Below, piece after piece: positions 1-14,100 of a stretch of DNA of 64,000 nucleotides; the first letter of the stretch is position 1; each line of letters begins with the position of its first letter. The notes under the pieces were generated by a model, which saw nothing but the letters and a program-made list of their open reading frames with translations, made no database searches and was not told the origin of the DNA. This stretch comes from Megaustenia siamemsis (Eukaryota > Mollusca > Gastropoda > Stylommatophora > Ariophantidae), in contig JAVIAB010000073.1 of NCBI GenBank assembly GCA_032433765.1, forward strand, positions 68,615,087 to 68,679,086, in the 5' to 3' direction. The position numbers and the translations under genes are program-made.

Positions 1-2149
1 GCCTTAAATACGAAAAGAAGAGGATCCCTCCACTCTTGCTTTCTCCTCCTCACCAAGTATAAATAAATAAACAAGCATGGACTAAAATACAAAATAAAAA
101 GACGCCTTTCACTGAGGGAAAAAGAAAGCAACATTTGGCTAACACCGGCTGATTAACAAGCTTATCAAGCAGATAGCATGGGGAAAATCTTAGATGATAA
201 AATGCACTCATTTACATCTAGGAAAACTTATTTTAAAGAAGATTATGTCACTCTGCTTTAGATATGTTCAGTTTATATAATGTTAAGTCTGTAATAATTT
301 TGAGGCAAACTGTGTAGGATTTAAAACAGTATGTTTTATAACACAAATATATGCGCTAAGTCTGAGAAAATGACATCTGGAATACAACAAAACAAGAGTT
401 TATTTAAATTACTGACAAAAAAAAAAAAACATCACAAAGGAAAGAATAGAAATTAAACTAAGTCTGAGTTTCCAGCAGAAAAATAGAAAATGAAATGGTC
501 TCAAGAGAATAGGCAATGCAATAGAAATAAAATCTTGCTTCATTTATTGTAAAGATGATGAAACATAAGCTCACAAAGAGAAATGACATTTCTTTAATTT
601 GTTTGTTTTTGAAAGAGCACTTTATAGAGGAATGTTGCAGTTCACATGAGGGCTCCAATATCTGTACCTTTCAGCAACAAGCATCAACTAAAGGCAGTTG
701 TTCTATATGAAGATGACAGTCCTCTTTGACATGCGAGTGGATGCAGTGGACAGATTCTTACCTGCGACTCTTGGGAATATTGTGGTGGTTAATAGTTTAA
801 CTGGGAATTTTATGCTATTAACTTTTACATGCAAAATGATGAATGCTAAATGTAATAATAAAACAAGCAAAGTTATAACTGGTTAAATTTGAAAATGTTA
901 CATTTTAAATGATGCATTGGGTTTGAATATAACAGCAGATTTTTTTTATTAAAAAGCTTAAAAAAATTACTAATGCCTTTTTCATTGCGACAATTGTTTT
1001 TCAAAACAATATTAGCACCAAGAATTTGGATCAAAGCAAACTAAAATTCTAGACACTTTGAAAAAAAAATGGTTATGTAATCCTGCCAAGTCTTTGCATT
1101 ACAACATCATGTATATGTTCTATAAATAAAAAAACTATAACTGAGAGGTTTCTCTTTACAAAAAGTCAACATTGATAAACATTGCACTCGCAAAACAGGT
1201 ATAAAAATAAAGGTTGGGAGTAGACATAAAAACTATTTGTATTTAAAAAAAAATAAAATAAAAAGTTTTTTTTGTTATGCCACATAAGCATTATAGGAAC
1301 TAAAGCAGTTTCAACCAAAAGATCTTAATAATAAACAGATTATAACTAAAGCAGAACACCAAAACTCACAGAAAATAACAGATGAATATAAGAGTAAGCA
1401 GCTGAAAAAAAAAACCAATTAAGTAAAAGTGAAAAAAAATAAAACACTATACATCCAATAGAAAGCAAACAACTAAAATTAAAAAACTGACACAATAAAA
1501 GTTAATCAGCAAAAATGGATAACAAATAAAATAGTCTGACCACAGATAAATCACATTTGACAAAAATAAAGAATAAAGATAATATATGCTTATATTTATA
1601 TGATTCAACACTCACTGTCAGGTAACAATTTTGTAGAATATAATTTGAAAGTATTAAAGTAAGATAACAAACATAATAATAGAAAGAAAGAAAAGAGCAA
1701 GAAAAAAGAACACAGGGGAAGTAATCTTTTTGCCTGCAGTCCATCTTGTATTTAGCTTAGTTTGACACAAATGTGAGTTTGGTGAAATGATCAGGTAAAG
1801 AAACATTCTGCAATGTTCAGGTTCGAGCTGAGTATGTAGCTCATTCTAGTGATCATGGTCTGCAGAAATAGTGTGGCATCCAGTGGCAGCTTGCCAAGAA
1901 TAAGATCTAAGCAAAGGACAAACATTGCAGTGGCATTCAAAACAAAATGGATTAATGAAAGAGCAAACTTATTGTTTGAATCTCATGGTGGTATTTTTGC
2001 AAAAGTCCTTGAGATTTGACAGAATTAATATGGACATCTGGCCGGTGTTTACTACATTCTTAAATCTGATAGTAAATAAAGTGGTTCCGATTTATGACAC
2101 CACATAAAAAAAAAGTGTCAGTGTCTGAGGATCATGTCTCTCCGTTTCT
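1..2149. other. AT-rich DNA without a supported gene
   Basis: AT-rich sequence with many A-runs (for example near 418-430 and 1243-1262). Short open frames here have low-complexity, hydrophobic translations and no recognisable domain. It lies downstream of the dok7 stop codon and beyond a LINE fragment, so it is intergenic or distal 3' flank. I see nothing functional in it. Confidence 0.6.
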
Positions 2150-3050
2150 CTCTTATGTCAGTGCTTATTATCAATTCAACTGTTGATTTCTCTCTGTGCC
2201 ACATTGTTAAATTGTCTAGTACCATCTCTTGTTGCCTTCCTCTATATCTTTTTCCTTCATAAAAAAAAACATTCTTCTGTAAAATAACATTTCTGTGGCC
2301 TTCTTATTTCTTTACTTATCGTCCATGATTCACTTCCATACTTAAGGAGTGCCTCTATGTAATATTGGAGAACTCTTTATCTAACTTCTCCTGACAAAGC
2401 TAGTTGCTTCTTCATCCTAGGCTTTCTGCATTTAATCTTGAAAATGCATCTTCCATCTAAGATTAAGACTATATCACTAGCTTATCTCAGGTTGCTAATA
2501 TGTAAAGGGGGAAAAAAACCTACTATCTGAGAGCAAAAACGTGTCTCACAAATTATCCTGAATGGCAATTTACCAAATAAGACTCCAACTTTAAATCTGC
2601 TTTTGTCTTGCAGGCAGGTGACAGGGAATAATCCAAAGTTCAAATACACTAAGTAGAGTTATTGTAGTATCTGCTGATGTTCTGGGATGAGAGGCATAGA
2701 TTTTTAAACAGTAATAAGTTTTTATTTTTCATTTTATGAAATCCTATTTTGGCCTGAGCTATTCTGCTTTTTATTTCTGTGGTGCATCTTCCATCTGATG
2801 TTACCATTGTGCCCAAGTATTTGACGCGTTGCACTTGTTTCAGATTTGTCCTGCTTATTTTTATGCTGCACGATGGTGATGATTGTTTCTTTGATATGAC
2901 CATTACTTTTGTTTTCTTACTATTCAGACTGAGACCTTTTTTGTTGCTTTCTTTTACTATTATGTTTATCATTTCTTGTAGTTCATTCTCTGTCTCTGCT
3001 ATTAAGACTGTGTCATCATCAATTAACCACAATGATGCTAAATTGTGAAG
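2150..3050 (-). mobile_element. RTE-like LINE fragment (family A), reverse transcriptase 3' part
   Basis: The minus strand at about 2690-3050 encodes the end of a non-LTR reverse transcriptase: LIDDDTVLIAETENELQEM (the degraded YADD region), then a KKGLSLNSKKTKVMVISKK segment and VKYLGTMVTSDGRCTTEIK. This matches other copies in this window at 36.8, 37.4 and 42.3 kb. Remnants of the downstream WT/RRML region lie at 2240-2400, separated by unrelated sequence, so the copy is 5'-truncated and rearranged. The RTE/BovB-like assignment is by eye. Not functional. Confidence 0.8.
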
Positions 3051-4378
3051 AAAGAGGAACAAAACAGAGACATGATTACATAATTTGACACATGAAAGCA
3101 GTTTTGTTTTGTTTTAATCATAAACTGGTCCCATGGAACGATAGAAGCAGTTGAGGCAAAATTAATGACTAAAACAAGTAAAAAAAACTGAAGAGTATAC
3201 AGTCTCCAAACATTAAATTAAAACAATGCCTGTCCTTAGCTGCATGTGTTAAAAATACACGAAAATAAATCATTAGAAATAATGATGTTGAATAATGAAA
3301 GTTGTACATTTTCACAATATCTTGGCTGATGTTTACTATAGTATTCATAAGAAAGAAGTTTCATTTAAATGTAGTGAAAGATTGTAGTCTTCAAGCACTC
3401 TTGTTTCCTGTATCTATATTGTGTGTAGAAAATTTGACTTCAATATTGTTCAAGAAGAAATGTCTTTAGCACTAACTTGCAAAACAAAAGCAGTAATATA
3501 GAAGATCACATTAAGAGTATAATGTGGCCTTAAGAAAAAAACAAACACACTTCTATGTGGCCAAAAATGCACTGCTATTAATAAAATAAGTCTGATTATT
3601 TTTGCAATATTAGAAGCAGAATTATTTTTAAAAGAACTAAAACTGAGGTGACATGGGTAAAAATGAATGGATAATGAGTATAAAGGAAGAGATAATTTTA
3701 TCAACAATTCTTTATGGTCAATTACCCAACTGCAGTCAAACCAGCAGCATGGTATTAAGACTTGTTTAGTAAATGGAGAGCAACGTTGAATAAATAAACT
3801 TGTAAGTGTCAAAGAACATGCTCAAATATTCAGCCAAGACGACAGCATTGTCACACAAAAGTAAATAAACATGCAGCAATACTCAAAAAAGATTATACTG
3901 AAATAAATACACAAAAATGGTAGTTCACAGCGGCAGTTCAGGATAACATGAAATGATTGAATCCACATTGTTTATCCTTTATATTACATCATACAAAGCA
4001 AAAACTACAATACAAAGCATACCTTGTTGATGTTCTACATATAAAAGTAGCCAACCTACAGTCAAGCAAACATTTGTAAGATGTTATTTTGCAATGACAA
4101 ACAGAAAGGGTAGATTACTAATGTTTTGTTAAGTTAAGAAGCAGTTTGTACAAAAAAATAAATATTACTGATAAATTATTTATCTTCCATCTTAACATGA
4201 CTTCTAAGAGTTAATATGAATTCTGATAAAATTAAGAGTAAACATTAACTTAACTATTAACTGACAAATGCAGACATTAAAACATGCTGGATTAATCTTG
4301 ATGACATACAGGGAGGAATGTCCTCTCACACTGCACTGGAAGGCTTGCCATCCTATGCATCCGTGTGCATCACAATGC
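3051..4378. other. Downstream flank or 3' UTR of dok7
   Basis: AT-rich stretch directly after the dok7 stop codon. It probably holds the 3' UTR, but I could not pick a polyadenylation signal with confidence. No conserved coding potential is visible on either strand. Confidence 0.45.
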
Positions 4379-7300
4379 TTAGAATGTAAAAATACCTGCC
4401 TTTGTCTCAATGTCTGAGGGTCTGCTATTGTTCCCGTCCTCCTTAGTAACTGGCTGGACATGAAGAGAGGTCGGAGCTTTCTCTTTCTCCTTCCTGGCTC
4501 TTTGAACATCAGAACTTGATAAAAACTCATCCATCTCCACATAGATTGGTTCAGTGCATGTTGGAATTGGAGGTGCGGTTTCAATTACTGGAGAAAGTGG
4601 ACCCTGATAAGGCCTAGTTTTAGGAGGCAAACTTGGTGGCGTTTGCTCCACATCCAAACTAAAGGAGGATGAAGATGCAGTACTCACTTTGGACTGGTCA
4701 CTGTATGAATAATGAATACTGTCCAAGGATCTTGCTGGCTCTTGGGAGCAAGGAATGTCACAATCAAAAGAGGAAGAGCACCCAATGAGTTTGTCAAAAC
4801 TGAAACGTCTATCTTTTCGCTGCAGAATTTGGGGTTGTTTCAAATAATTCTGCTCTGGCTCTATATTTGGCTTTTTAAGATCAAGAGATGAGGATCTTTG
4901 ATAAACAGTGGGCTTCTTTGTTTGACTTTTCCTCTGTATTATTTCTATTAATTTTTCATCATCAGTTTTGGATGATTCTATGGGCAGATGGTTCTTAACC
5001 TGTGACGTTGTGTAAATGGGTTGAAAAGGATTGATTGGTATATGATCACTTCTCTGAACATGAAGAACAGTCAGTGTTTGTGGATCAATTTTGTTATCAC
5101 CTCTCTTTAACAGAGGCGACATATCTGAGTCATCAGAGAAGTCACGGACAGATGATGAACTTTCACTCTGGTCAGGTTTGGGTCTTGAAGAACCAGAGGA
5201 AAAACTGCTCGATGAAGAAGCTGTCTGCTTGACAATGGATGTGCCAGAGTTATCTAAAAATTCTTGATAGGTCAGTTGATTTGGAAAGCTTGATGATCGT
5301 CGGCGACCAACTTTCAATCTGGTTTTCTCTTCTTTAGCAGCTTTTGTTGAGTCATGTTCTGATATGCTGCGCTCTAAAACACTATTTCTATTCTTAGAAT
5401 TGACAGATTTCTCTGGAGTCTGAAAGGCATTTTTATCCTTGGAACTTCTTCTTTTAAACCTAGCCAGAAACCCTTCCTTGACTGGTTCTGGAAGTGGGAC
5501 ATCTCTGCTAATAAAAACTTCTTGGGGTGCCAAATTTTTATCTGCATCCACATAGGTATTGACGTAAGTAGACCGATTGTCGGACATTTTTTTGCTGAAT
5601 TCAATCAAGTTTGGAAATGGCATAGGAGGTTCTGAAACCTGGTTCTGCTGACTTATTTTCTTTATTTTAGTGTAGACTCTGGTTGGGCTCTTTACAGGCT
5701 TTGTTTTCGGTTTCTTATTTGTGTGATCATCAAAAGTAGTTTGCTCACCCAATCGGGTAGAAACACCACTGTCAGAGTTGTGACGGACTTTCAAGGACAT
5801 TGGTCGAGGAGGTGGAAGCGGGGTAGGTATAGGAGAGACTGAGGAACCAACTGAGGATGCATATTGATATTCCTCTAATTGATTCTGATGTGCTAGTTTC
5901 TCAGATGACTCCACTTGTGTCAGTACCAAATTCTTCATAGTGGACACACTGGTCATTTCCATGTAAGTGTTTTCTACCAACACAGTGCTACTGTTTTTAG
6001 TGGGTGGTAGCTTCAGGTCAGCTTCAGAAATGTACAAATCCGATGACGAGATTCCTGACTGGCAGAATCAACATCTAAATAGATCTCATCATCGTTACAG
6101 CAGTCAACTCTGTCTGCACCAAAATTGCCCATGCCTAAATAGTCATTTTTAGTGTTGTCAGAGTTTTCACAATGATTTCTATGTGGACTGGAGTCAAGTA
6201 CAGAATGCTGCCTAACTGTAGTCTTTTTGTGTTTTATTTTAGGACTACCCATAATAAGGTAGTTGTCTTCCTTCAAGTCTGTGCTATTCTGAGGTTCTTT
6301 CTCAAGTACTACTCGTCTGGGATGGTTGTCATATCCATAACTTCTAGCCTCAATGTTCTTCTCTGGAGTATATGAATGATGGGTTTTCATGCACAATGAA
6401 ACATTTTGAGAACCAAAAGATTTGTTGTTCTGTGAGGATGCAGCTTTCAGCTTCTTCAGAAGATCAGGACCCTTAGGAGGTAGTTCTGGTGGAGGTGTAG
6501 TATCTTTCCTGATTGGTAGATTTTCATAGATATCTGTTACATTAACTCGTCTTTCCTCCCGCACAGGTCTTTTGGCATCAGTGGTAAGAATTTTTACAAT
6601 ATCTGAGTTGATGTTTGTAGCAATTACACAGTCTTTTTGAATGACACAGTGATGTGGTGCATGCCCACTCTGAGCAAAGTATTCAGGCTGATTGTTCATG
6701 TTAACTACAAGAATTTCCTCCTGTGGAGATGTTACATCAGTATTTTCCCAATGACTGGCATTTGCAACTGGGCATGATATTATGTGTGCAGATCCTAGAT
6801 CAGATCTATGTTCGAATGACTGATTTCTGACTGGGATGGACTGACTGGTGTTTATTAGATTAGAGGCAGTTGATGAATTATGAAGGCTGGTGAGACTCAA
6901 GTTGCGACCCCTCAATCCATGGTTCCAATCATGTAAAACTTGCAAGCTGGACATTCTGGCAACTGGTACGGAATCTGCACTTCCTGGGAGATGAACATGG
7001 CTGTTTGATTCATCATCATACTTGCTCAAATTGACATATGGCAATGGGGCATTCAAGCGTGATGTTGGAGGTATGTTACAAAGTTTAGCATAAAATAATG
7101 GACTGTTTGTTGTTCCCTCAGGCATGCTTGTGTTGAGTCTTAAAGCTGTTGACCTGTCCAGTTGTTTCGGAGTTGTATTTTGTAATAGTTCAGACTTTGT
7201 TAGTTTCAGAGAAGAAATATTGCCAGAGAGTATTATAAAGTTATGATCATGTGATGACATCAGGGGATGATTTGATGATGGTCGAGGCTCCTGTCTGATT

Positions 7301-8116
7301 ACTGGCTCTTGCAAATGTTTTGTTATCTCATCTATTTCTGAACGACTATCTTCAAATGATAACTCTGGACTTTTGGCTGCACAATTCTGGAGAATCTCAT
7401 CCAGTAAAACCATCTCTCTCTGCAGGTCTGACTCCTGTTTTTTCAGACGCTGAAGAGATTCTTCATGTGAATTCTTGTATAATGAATCCTTCTGTTCATG
7501 TCTAGATAGCAATTCATCTAGGCAGCTGACTTTGCTATCAAGTAATTCGGCACTGGCACTCTGGCGTTTATAAAGAGTAGGTTGTCTCTGCTCATCTGAA
7601 ACATTGTTAATGTATTCCCTCTCTCTGTGAATTATTCTCTTGTAATTACCATAATCCCACAGGAAGGCACCCCTGAATTGTTTCCTGATGTTGAATGACT
7701 GTTTGTATTGCAGGATGAGACTATGTGAGCACTCTCTGAGTCAGGTCTGGGATGTTCATAGTTTGGTTCATCTGAATTCTTCCAGATATTGTCATCCAGC
7801 CTTCTCCCATGGTTTGGAGGTATATCATAGATACCCATGACAAGCTGCTCCCTGTTGTCGAGAAAGCCTTCCTCTCTTAACGCAGCAATGCGGTGATGAT
7901 CCATCACACTCACTGAATGACGTTTGTACCAGCTCCAATCTTCTGACTCTGCACTTCCTGTCTGGTTGTCATGGCAACAATTAAGAGTGACAGGTAGAGC
8001 ACCCTGGGGAGAAGCCCTATTGGCTATATCTGGATGATGGGTATGATGAATAGATAATGAAGATGGTGATGATGACAAATCTGCATTGAGGTGACTATTG
8101 AAGTCAATCTGGGAGC
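4379..8116 (-). CDS. dok7: dok7 terminal exon: disordered signalling tail, two frame changes
   Basis: Acceptor TTTCAG|GC starts in the frame set by exon 5. The first part (8116 to about 7670) has GIYDIPPN and NYEHPRP (YxxP). The second (about 7670 to 6055) has LPYVNLS, IYENLP, NYLIMGSP, DYLGMGN and TPPPELPPKGP. The third (about 6055 to 4379) has TYMEM, TYVNT, IYVEM, PLPPPRP and SLPPKTRP plus Ser-rich stretches. The pieces abut without splice sites, and each change needs one extra base. Overlap windows are 7632-7740 and 6013-6077; a C4 run (7670-7673) and a CC pair (6054-6055) are likely slips. A possible donor CAG|GTATTT at about 4397 could extend the gene to a further exon. Confidence 0.88.
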
Positions 8117-11100
8117 CTGAAATGTGGAAACACACACAAAAGACCAAATAATGAACAGTTTGTTTGATTCAGCAATGACTCCACTGAAGGATTATTTTAA
8201 CAAATGAATTAAGAATCAAGACTTTTTGACAATCACATGACACTCACAAAATTTGTGGAAAATGTATGATTATTTTTTAAATCTAATTATAAACCAAAAG
8301 ACCTACACAAAAAAAAACATCAAGATAAAAAATTTTTAAAGATTCTTTTCAACAATTCACTCTAAATATGTATACTTCTATTCTAGGACATCATTTGGTA
8401 GTATAGTTAATGGTCCCCCCCACGCCTTGCTAGGCGTATATGAAATATGGAGTTAGTGACCCTATTTTTCCATATCCATGGCACATTTTAGGGAGCCACC
8501 GTAGCTCAGTGGTTAGTGAACTGGACTACAAAGGACAAGAGGTAGGGTTCGATCCCAACTGACGGCTTTTGGGTTCACCCAGCCTTAAATGGGTACCTGA
8601 TTTTTTTCAAGGAAAGTGAAGCGGCACAGGCATAATACCGACCACATTACCCCAAAAATCATGTGCCAAAGGTCTGTAAAATATCAAAAATCATGTGCCA
8701 AAGGTCTGTAAAATATATGGTCACTAACACCATATTCCCTATACGCCACTTGGCGTGACGGGGGTACTTAACTTTTTTTTTTTATAGCACATTTTAGGTG
8801 TGACTGGTCCACCAGGCCACCTTTACACTTCACAAAAAATTCTCTAGTGCCTAATTTAGAGGCTGGGTGAACCCTGGAGCCTTGTCCGGTCCCAAAAAAA
8901 TCCTTCACTTCTGAGAATCTGGACCATTCTTATCAGGAAATGAGCACACAAACAACTCAACCATTAAGGATAGGCATGTGAGATGTTTTAGTATATCGCC
9001 AGGGAGAGTTTTATTGGAGAATTTCGGGCAGAGCTTGATCGTCTAAGCGTGTGGTGTGGGGTGACAAGAGCACATGTCAACCTGGCAAAGACAATGGTTT
9101 TCTGGTTTTCTTTGAATAATGACACAGCCAACAAGTCAATGCCAAATGTGAAACTGTGTTAAGAGGTTGTGGAGAGAACTCATGCAATATCTGGGAATAG
9201 GTTTGATGAGAATCTTGGTGTTAACAAGCATATAGACCAAGTGGTATTGAAAGCCAGATAGGGCCTTACTGCAATGAGGGTCAAGGCAGCAGCGCAAATT
9301 GAGAAATGTCATCTTTTACACTTATACCAGAGGTTGGTCTGTCTGTAATTGAGCATGCACTGACGATCCTGACTATCAGTAATGTCCTCGATTTTCCTAC
9401 CATGGCAGACAGAATAACTGACTGCAGAGCACAGCCTTTGAATCAGTACAAACCAACATTAATTTGTGAGTACAAAAAGCAGCAAGTAAAAAAGATGAAA
9501 ATTATGGGTGTGGCAGATTATGGATATTGTTCAGCATTTGTGCTCAAATGAGGACATATAACCCAGGGAAGAATGGGTACACGAGTCTTCAGTGTGCAGT
9601 GCGTCCTATCCAGGATGTTGTCACACCGGACAGAGATTGTAGACAACAAAACCCTTGGCCATTGAGGCATGTGCAGGCCTAGATTTTCTAGAACTCACCA
9701 GGAAATGACACACGGGGGGTATGTTATTTGGCATGTACACAGCCCATGGACTTTCACGGCTCATGTTGGAGACAGAACTGTGAAGGATGACAGTGGCACT
9801 TTCACATTACTTACGGGTGATTTGAACATGGAAGTTAAGGCTATCACTAAAGCATTAGCATGGCTTGAGACACACCTGTTTTCCTCAGTGACAGAATAAA
9901 TATTCTCAGAAATATCACACCTGGCTGGGCTCGACAGCAATGATTAGTCTCTAGGTAGGTGTTGTCTATCAAAAGTCTGCTTCATTTTTGTGCCAGAGCA
10001 CACAGGGTTAAAAAAATAATGAGTGTTGCGACAGACTTGCCAGCTTGGCAAATGTCGAGTGTGGAAGGGCATTGGACATTACTGACATTCTCAATGCCTT
10101 CAAGGACTTTGGATGGAAAAAAAAAACACGAAGAAAAAAAAATGAATCTGCAATCAAGAACAGATTGCACGGATATGTCAAACACAGCACAATCCAGGAA
10201 CCTAAAGAAAATTTGTCAATCAACACAACATCTAACATCTGTGTCCTTAGTTGCTACATGTTGAGGTATATACTTTAAGTGATCTGAGCACTTATGGACT
10301 TGTCTGATGTGCAATGAGGATGACCTGTTGACTAAACTAATTTAAACTAAAACATGTGAGACTGGTGAATTGACAAAATAAAGAAAAAGACACTGAACAA
10401 TGGTATGGTCACAGACTTATGGTGGTAAACGAGGCCACACAATACAACCCAATGTTGTGGCATTACAGCTAACCTTCTGCTGGAACATAAACAGTACACA
10501 CAAACCTTTTTGTTTGTGTAAACTCATGTGTGTGTACTGTCTATGTCCCAACTATTAAGCCATAACATGAGATCATTGTGTCACCTCTACCACCACAAAG
10601 CTCTAACAATGCCATTTTTCACATATCCTCTTATTGTTCTTCCTAGTCACCATGTGTTGAAAGTTTACTCTTAGCTTCATTGTTACCTGACACATAATGT
10701 TTATATCACTAACAATACAATTAGATTACTGACACTCTAAGATAAATCTTACCTGTAGATATAAAAGATGAAGACAATAACAGGGTTATTACAAAAGAAA
10801 AGGTGAAAGTGTAACATTTTTAATAATAACTATTTACTATATTGACACTCATGATGACAACACTGATTTACAACTTTGTGGTTTAATTTTAACATTTTTA
10901 ATGGAAACATTTAAAAGATGAAGCATTCATACATACACAAATACATCAAATTAATATAGATAACAATGTATGAATGTTAATACTGGATTTGTTGAAGATT
11001 ACTTGTGTGTTAGGGCAGTCAGAGTACTGTCTTAAAACATGTCATGTGACTAATGGTGCAAACATAAAGAACATGTATAAACCGATGTGATAAACTTCCA

Positions 11101-14100
11101 AAGATTCTCTATCAAATCATGCACTGAGAGTGTCAATATCCTAAATAGTTTTAACATTTATAAATGTTGAATCTATATTTTTTCTTGTGTAATAAACCCA
11201 TGATACTCAATGTATCCTAGAAACAAGAATTATAACCATCACAGTCTAATACTGAATATTTAACTTCAGGTCTAAGTTGTGTACAATAAGACATGGTCAT
11301 AAGAAGCAATTTTCCATATAACATCACTTAAGCTAACACATTTTTTTTTATTATTTACAAAAAGCCTATGATGAACATGTAGAAATACCAATTAAAAATA
11401 TATTATTCAGAAATACTTTAGCATTAGATAATTAAGAATAAAATATTTGCACAATTTCAATTGAATTTATTCTCTCTACTTTATTTTAACAAATAAAGTG
11501 TACAAAGTGGACTAGACTAATTATCTATTATGTAAATCCAATAAGGTATGCAATTTTGGCAAAATCAACAAATAGAACACATCTTCTAAACATTTAGAAA
11601 TAACTAAACATCTATCACAAATTAATTTCTTCTTACACTTTAACTTTTGAAAGCAAAAGCAAGCAATGAATGAATTCATATATGAAGATTATTAGATGGT
11701 AAAGGAGTACACTCGTGAAAAACTGGAATAATTCAGGATTTCAAAAATATAAAGAAAACTTACTTCTGTTCTTGAATTTACGATGGCAGTTGGCCATTTT
11801 TCCAGTGGATGCCAGATTGACAATGTTTGCAATATCCTCTGCCTGCTCTGACTGGAGAGCAAATATGCCGGATCCTGTTTTAAAAAAAAAAAAACAGCAG
11901 TAAAAAAATATTAACACTAGAACAGGGAGGAGATTGCTACACCAATGAGGTTAAATTCACAACTTATGATCATTACCAAGCTTGATTAACATGTTTCTGA
12001 TATCGGTCATGCATAATGGTTTGCGATATCAATGGACAAACAATACAATTGCAGAGACTGAAATAATTTTCTTGATTCCATCAGCTATTCTTAAAAAGTG
12101 CCAACTTTACTTCTAGAACACCATTAGCAAATATTAGAAGATCTTAAGTGATCAACAGTTGCATATATCTACACCATCAAGCTCAATTAACTGGATGCTT
12201 GGTTTCTGGTCCTCCATAATTTCTCATTCAATCTGTTTCTGTAGGTTAAACTCTCCTTTCCTGGTTGCTGACAGTTGTGCAGTCTCTTTGGTGCTCCACA
12301 GTTGCAGTAGCCACAGTCACTGAGATCTTGGTCTGCTTATGATTTTTAAACTTGCTTTTATTACTATTTTTTTGGGCTTGTATTTCCATTTTTAATTTCC
12401 ATAGTCATATCTTCAGGTGACATATTTCTGGTATGACAAGATTACTGACTTAGAACTGTGGGAAAGTACCAGACCAACAGTTGTGCAACGAGATGTAGCA
12501 GGGACAATGGATAAAACATGCATTATGATAATAAACAGTGAGCATTACACAAGAGGCCCCTTTTTAAAAAATCCCAAGGGCATAAGACAATGGAGAAGGC
12601 CAAAATATTCTTGGAGAAGACAGGTGGAAACAGATCTCTTCTCCACTAAATCACTAGCCCTCGATATCTCAAACTATTGTCACATTTATTAAGCCCATCA
12701 ATAAGAAAGGTGCCATGGTGGTTTGGTGCAAAGACCTCTACTCATCAGAGGGCTACACCAACTCTCTAACTACATTTTCTACAAACTTTGCCCTTTCGAT
12801 CCTACTATCCAGAATAATAAGCTTGCAAAAGTCTACAGTTTCAGCTTTGATCACAAGCAAAGCTTACTCCTCTAGCACCACTAACCTTATCATTCCAGAC
12901 TTGGACTCAGGTAAGACCAATCTTGCTCCGCAGACTTAAAGTCTCTGCTTACCTTTGTCCTGCTGTAGAAATCTCGGACTACTTGGATAGAATCTTCCAA
13001 CCTATTGTCCCAGGTCTTCCCTGTTACATTAATGACACCAACCATGTCCATAACATATTCTCCACCTTCTCTACATGCCCTGGTAAGACATAGCACACCT
13101 TTGTTCTGGATGTCTGCTCCTTCTACACCTCTATTTCTCAAGGATGGCCTCTATGCCTTCCAGTTCCTTCTGAAATGGAGGAGTCAACCATCAGTCTTCT
13201 CCCTTCTTCGTCTTGCAGAATTAGTCTTGACCCTCAATTCGATGATCTGTTCTTTGGCCAAACAAATGGTTTAGCTATAGGTACCAACATGGGCCCAAAC
13301 TATGTTTGCCTTTACATGAGTTACCTTGAATACCACACTCTTTCCTCCTTTAGTTGACACCTTCAACTTAGGCATTATGACGGTTTTGGTGAGTCTGATC
13401 TCTCAGAACCTGACTTGATCCAACTGGGATTTTATAGGCTTGTTGCACTCTTCTATTCAGATTTTGTACTCTATCTCTGCCTCTTCAGTTATCATCTAAG
13501 ACATCTCAGTCTCCCTTCACACATTAGAAGCACACAACTTACTTTATAAAGTTACTGACACCCACTCTTACCTCCTCTATTCCTCTTCCTACCCCCGATC
13601 CTGTTGTAATTCTATCCCTTTTTCTCAACTCCTTTGCCTTATGCCCTTCTGCAACAAAGACAATGACTTTCTCCATCAAACCCACTTTTAAGTTGGAATT
13701 CTTTCGTCGCTGTCTTTACTATGAATCTGTGCTCCACTCTTCCCCCTAACAAACTCTCCTCATTACCCGCAACCAAGCCCTTACCACCACCAATCTTCAG
13801 ATAGGACTGTTTTCTCTCTCTTACCCACATAACTACTCACCAAGTTCTTTTCTCCAATGGCCTTCCTGATATCCATTAAGACTTAACATGCATGTCCTGC
13901 AGTCTTATATGTGCTATCATTTGCATACACTGCCATAAAATGTATATAGGCCAAACAGGCAGACACATGGGGGAAAGGATCTTTGAACATTGATATATCA
14001 CTAGTGTTTCCAGCATGACCCCCCTGGGGACTACCAGGCTAGTGGCAATCATTTTCTGCTCCTATGATACCAACAGAAGAAAGTTCACATTGAAGAACAG

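Noticed and set aside
7620..7660. A 25-base micro-intron (ATG|GTAATTAC ... CACAG) to bridge the first dok7 frame change
   Set aside because: Far below the length of any other intron in the gene; a dropped base is simpler.
8497..8553. tRNA gene (A-box TAGCTCAGTGG, B-box GGTTCGATCCC)
   Set aside because: Followed by a fixed SINE body and flanked by a target duplication; the same head recurs at 37855 and 51293. It is a SINE promoter, not a tRNA gene.
8411..8766. DNA transposon with ~50-bp terminal inverted repeats
   Set aside because: The inverted ends are the 3' ends of two nested SINEs in opposite orientation.
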